A DNA stretch of 64,000 bases, from the NCBI RefSeq assembly GCF_041053105.1, contig NZ_CP163444.1, positions 3,782,001 to 3,846,000 on the forward strand, in the 5' to 3' direction. Of the stretch, positions 63,367 to 64,000 are shown piece after piece (position 1 is the first letter of the stretch; every line of letters starts with the position of its first letter). This DNA comes from Streptomyces sp. R44 (lineage in GTDB: Bacteria; Actinomycetota; Actinomycetes; Streptomycetales; Streptomycetaceae). The position numbers and the translations under genes were made by a program. A model generated the notes under the pieces. The model worked only from the letters and a program-made list of their open reading frames with translations, was not told the origin of the DNA and made no database searches.

Positions 63367-63901
63367 ATGTTTACCCGTAATCGGGTCAGACACTCGCGTT
63401 GAGCGGGACAGTCATGCCGGAATATGGCCGACCGTCCACAGCGTCCTCGCTGTAGTGTGCCACCCCGAGGGGTGGACTTTTTCAAAGGAACCTCGACCAT
63501 CCGAAGATGGACGGGGTATCAACTAATCTGGCGTTGATTTTTGGCACGCTGTTGAGTTCTCAAGGAACGGACGCTTCCTTTGTACTCACCCTCTCGGGCT
63601 TTCCTCCGGGCTTTTCCCTTCGTTCCGAAGTCTATCAGATCTTTTCGACCCGATTTCCTCGGTGCTTTCCGGTCCCTTTTGCTTTCGCTCCGGGCCCTTC
63701 CGGCTTGTCCGACTCTATCAGATCCTCGCGGTCCTGATTTCCTCGGTGCTTTCCGGTTCCTTCGCTTGCGCTCCGGTCCCTTCCTGCGTCTACGACTCTA
63801 CCAGATGTTTCGGGTCCCGATTCCCACTCCGGCGGGCGGCCGGCGGGCCCTGGTGCCGGCCCGAGCTGGGCTCGCCGGCGTGAATGGTCCCGGAACGCAG
63901 A
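63367..63901 (-). promoter_or_regulatory. rRNA operon leader and promoter region with 83-bp repeated units
   Basis: About 535 bp between an upstream 5S terminator and the 16S 5' end. Three -10-like sites with an extended TGN appear on the minus strand: TAGAGT (63795-63800), TAGAGT (63712-63717) and TAGACT (63629-63634), each exactly 83 bp apart. No good -35 was found. Nearer to 16S, CCTTGAGAACTCAACAGCG (63547-63565) is the conserved leader element seen in actinobacterial rRNA operons (boxA-like or processing site). Confidence 0.7.
63629..63806 (-). repeat. 83-bp tandem duplication in the rRNA promoter region
   Basis: Units start at 63631, 63714 and 63797 with TCTA(T/C)CAGAT on the plus strand. 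The first two are similar across the full 83 bp (about 80% identity by eye); the third is only partly conserved. Each holds a -10-like site, so the duplication multiplies promoters. Confidence 0.8.
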
Positions 63902-63931
63902 AAAGCCCCGCACCATGAGGTGCGGGGCTTT
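63902..63931 (-). terminator. Terminator of an upstream rRNA operon
   Basis: A perfect 12-bp stem (63902-63913 and 63920-63931) with a 6-base loop (CATGAG), rich in G+C and ending on the minus strand in TTTT. It lies 11 bases after the 3' end of the partial 5S gene. Confidence 0.85.
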
Positions 63932-63942
63932 CCCACAATGAT

Positions 63943-64000
63943 TGTTCGGCGGCGTCCTACTCTCCCACAGGGTCCCCCCTGCAGTACCATCGGCGCTGAA
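63943..64000 (-). rRNA. rrf: 5S ribosomal RNA, 3' part of a second gene (cut by window edge)
   Basis: 58 nt identical to the 3' end of the complete 5S gene (58249-58306), same strand. It is followed by its own terminator. The rest is outside the window. It implies a second rRNA operon, or an extra 5S gene, immediately upstream of this operon. Confidence 0.93.

Overview
The window is chromosomal DNA from a Streptomyces species. The evidence is very high G+C with strong third-position bias, the developmental pair bldN-rsbN, rex-hemACD with a Rex operator, a class I lysyl-tRNA synthetase, futalosine-type menaquinone genes, DUF3558 and DUF2637 proteins, and a 16S-23S-5S rRNA operon without tRNAs in its spacer. 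No prophage, plasmid, CRISPR array or insertion sequence was seen. Most of the content is core-like chromosome.

Layout. 1-3.9 kb: end of a menaquinone cluster (mqnP, UbiD-type decarboxylase), a PLDc_N membrane protein, a LysR regulator and an EamA exporter. 4-6.1 kb: FMN reductase-like protein, cytosine-deaminase-like protein and an IPNS-type oxygenase. 6.2-9.9 kb: a P-loop NTPase coupled to a membrane-anchored type I periplasmic-binding protein. 9.9-14.6 kb: System II cytochrome c biogenesis (resA-ccdA-resB-ccsB). 14.7-18.3 kb: a deacetylase-like lipoprotein, a 26-bp tandem repeat, a histidine phosphatase and hemL. 18.5-30.2 kb: miscellaneous transport, regulatory and acetyltransferase genes, including a TetR/FAD-monooxygenase divergon with three operator copies. 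30.2-32.5 kb: a free-standing LAGLIDADG endonuclease convergent with rtcB. 32.6-39.9 kb: two DUF3558 lipoproteins, a DUF2637 membrane protein, class I lysS and argS. 40-47.5 kb: hemB, hemD, hemC, hemA, rex and a glutaredoxin. 47.6-51.3 kb: a HAD phosphatase, bldN and its anti-sigma gene rsbN. 51.3-58.2 kb: acyltransferase, epimerase, ribosomal mini-protein bS22, an excisionase-like regulator, a phosphatase-like protein, acuC, an MFS transporter and a HAD hydrolase. 58.2-64 kb: an rRNA operon on the minus strand, preceded at the window edge by the 3' end of another 5S gene and its terminator.

How genes work together. The window groups respiratory cofactor functions: menaquinone tail steps, cytochrome c assembly, and hemL, hemA, hemB, hemC and hemD for tetrapyrroles. 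The hemACD genes lie behind the NADH/NAD+-sensing repressor Rex, whose operator overlaps its own promoter. The second theme is development: BldN (made as a pro-sigma) and RsbN form a sigma/anti-sigma pair, and a near-consensus sigma-BldN promoter lies in front of rsbN, which predicts a feedback loop.

The most notable observations are the apparent tandem arrangement of two rRNA operons with 83-bp duplicated promoter units, the LAGLIDADG endonuclease beside rtcB with a strong leader hairpin, the NTPase/binding-protein pair, the triplicated TetR operator, and paired inverted dispersed repeats between hemB and hemD. No clearly undescribed multi-gene system was identified with certainty. The NTPase/binding-protein pair is the best candidate.
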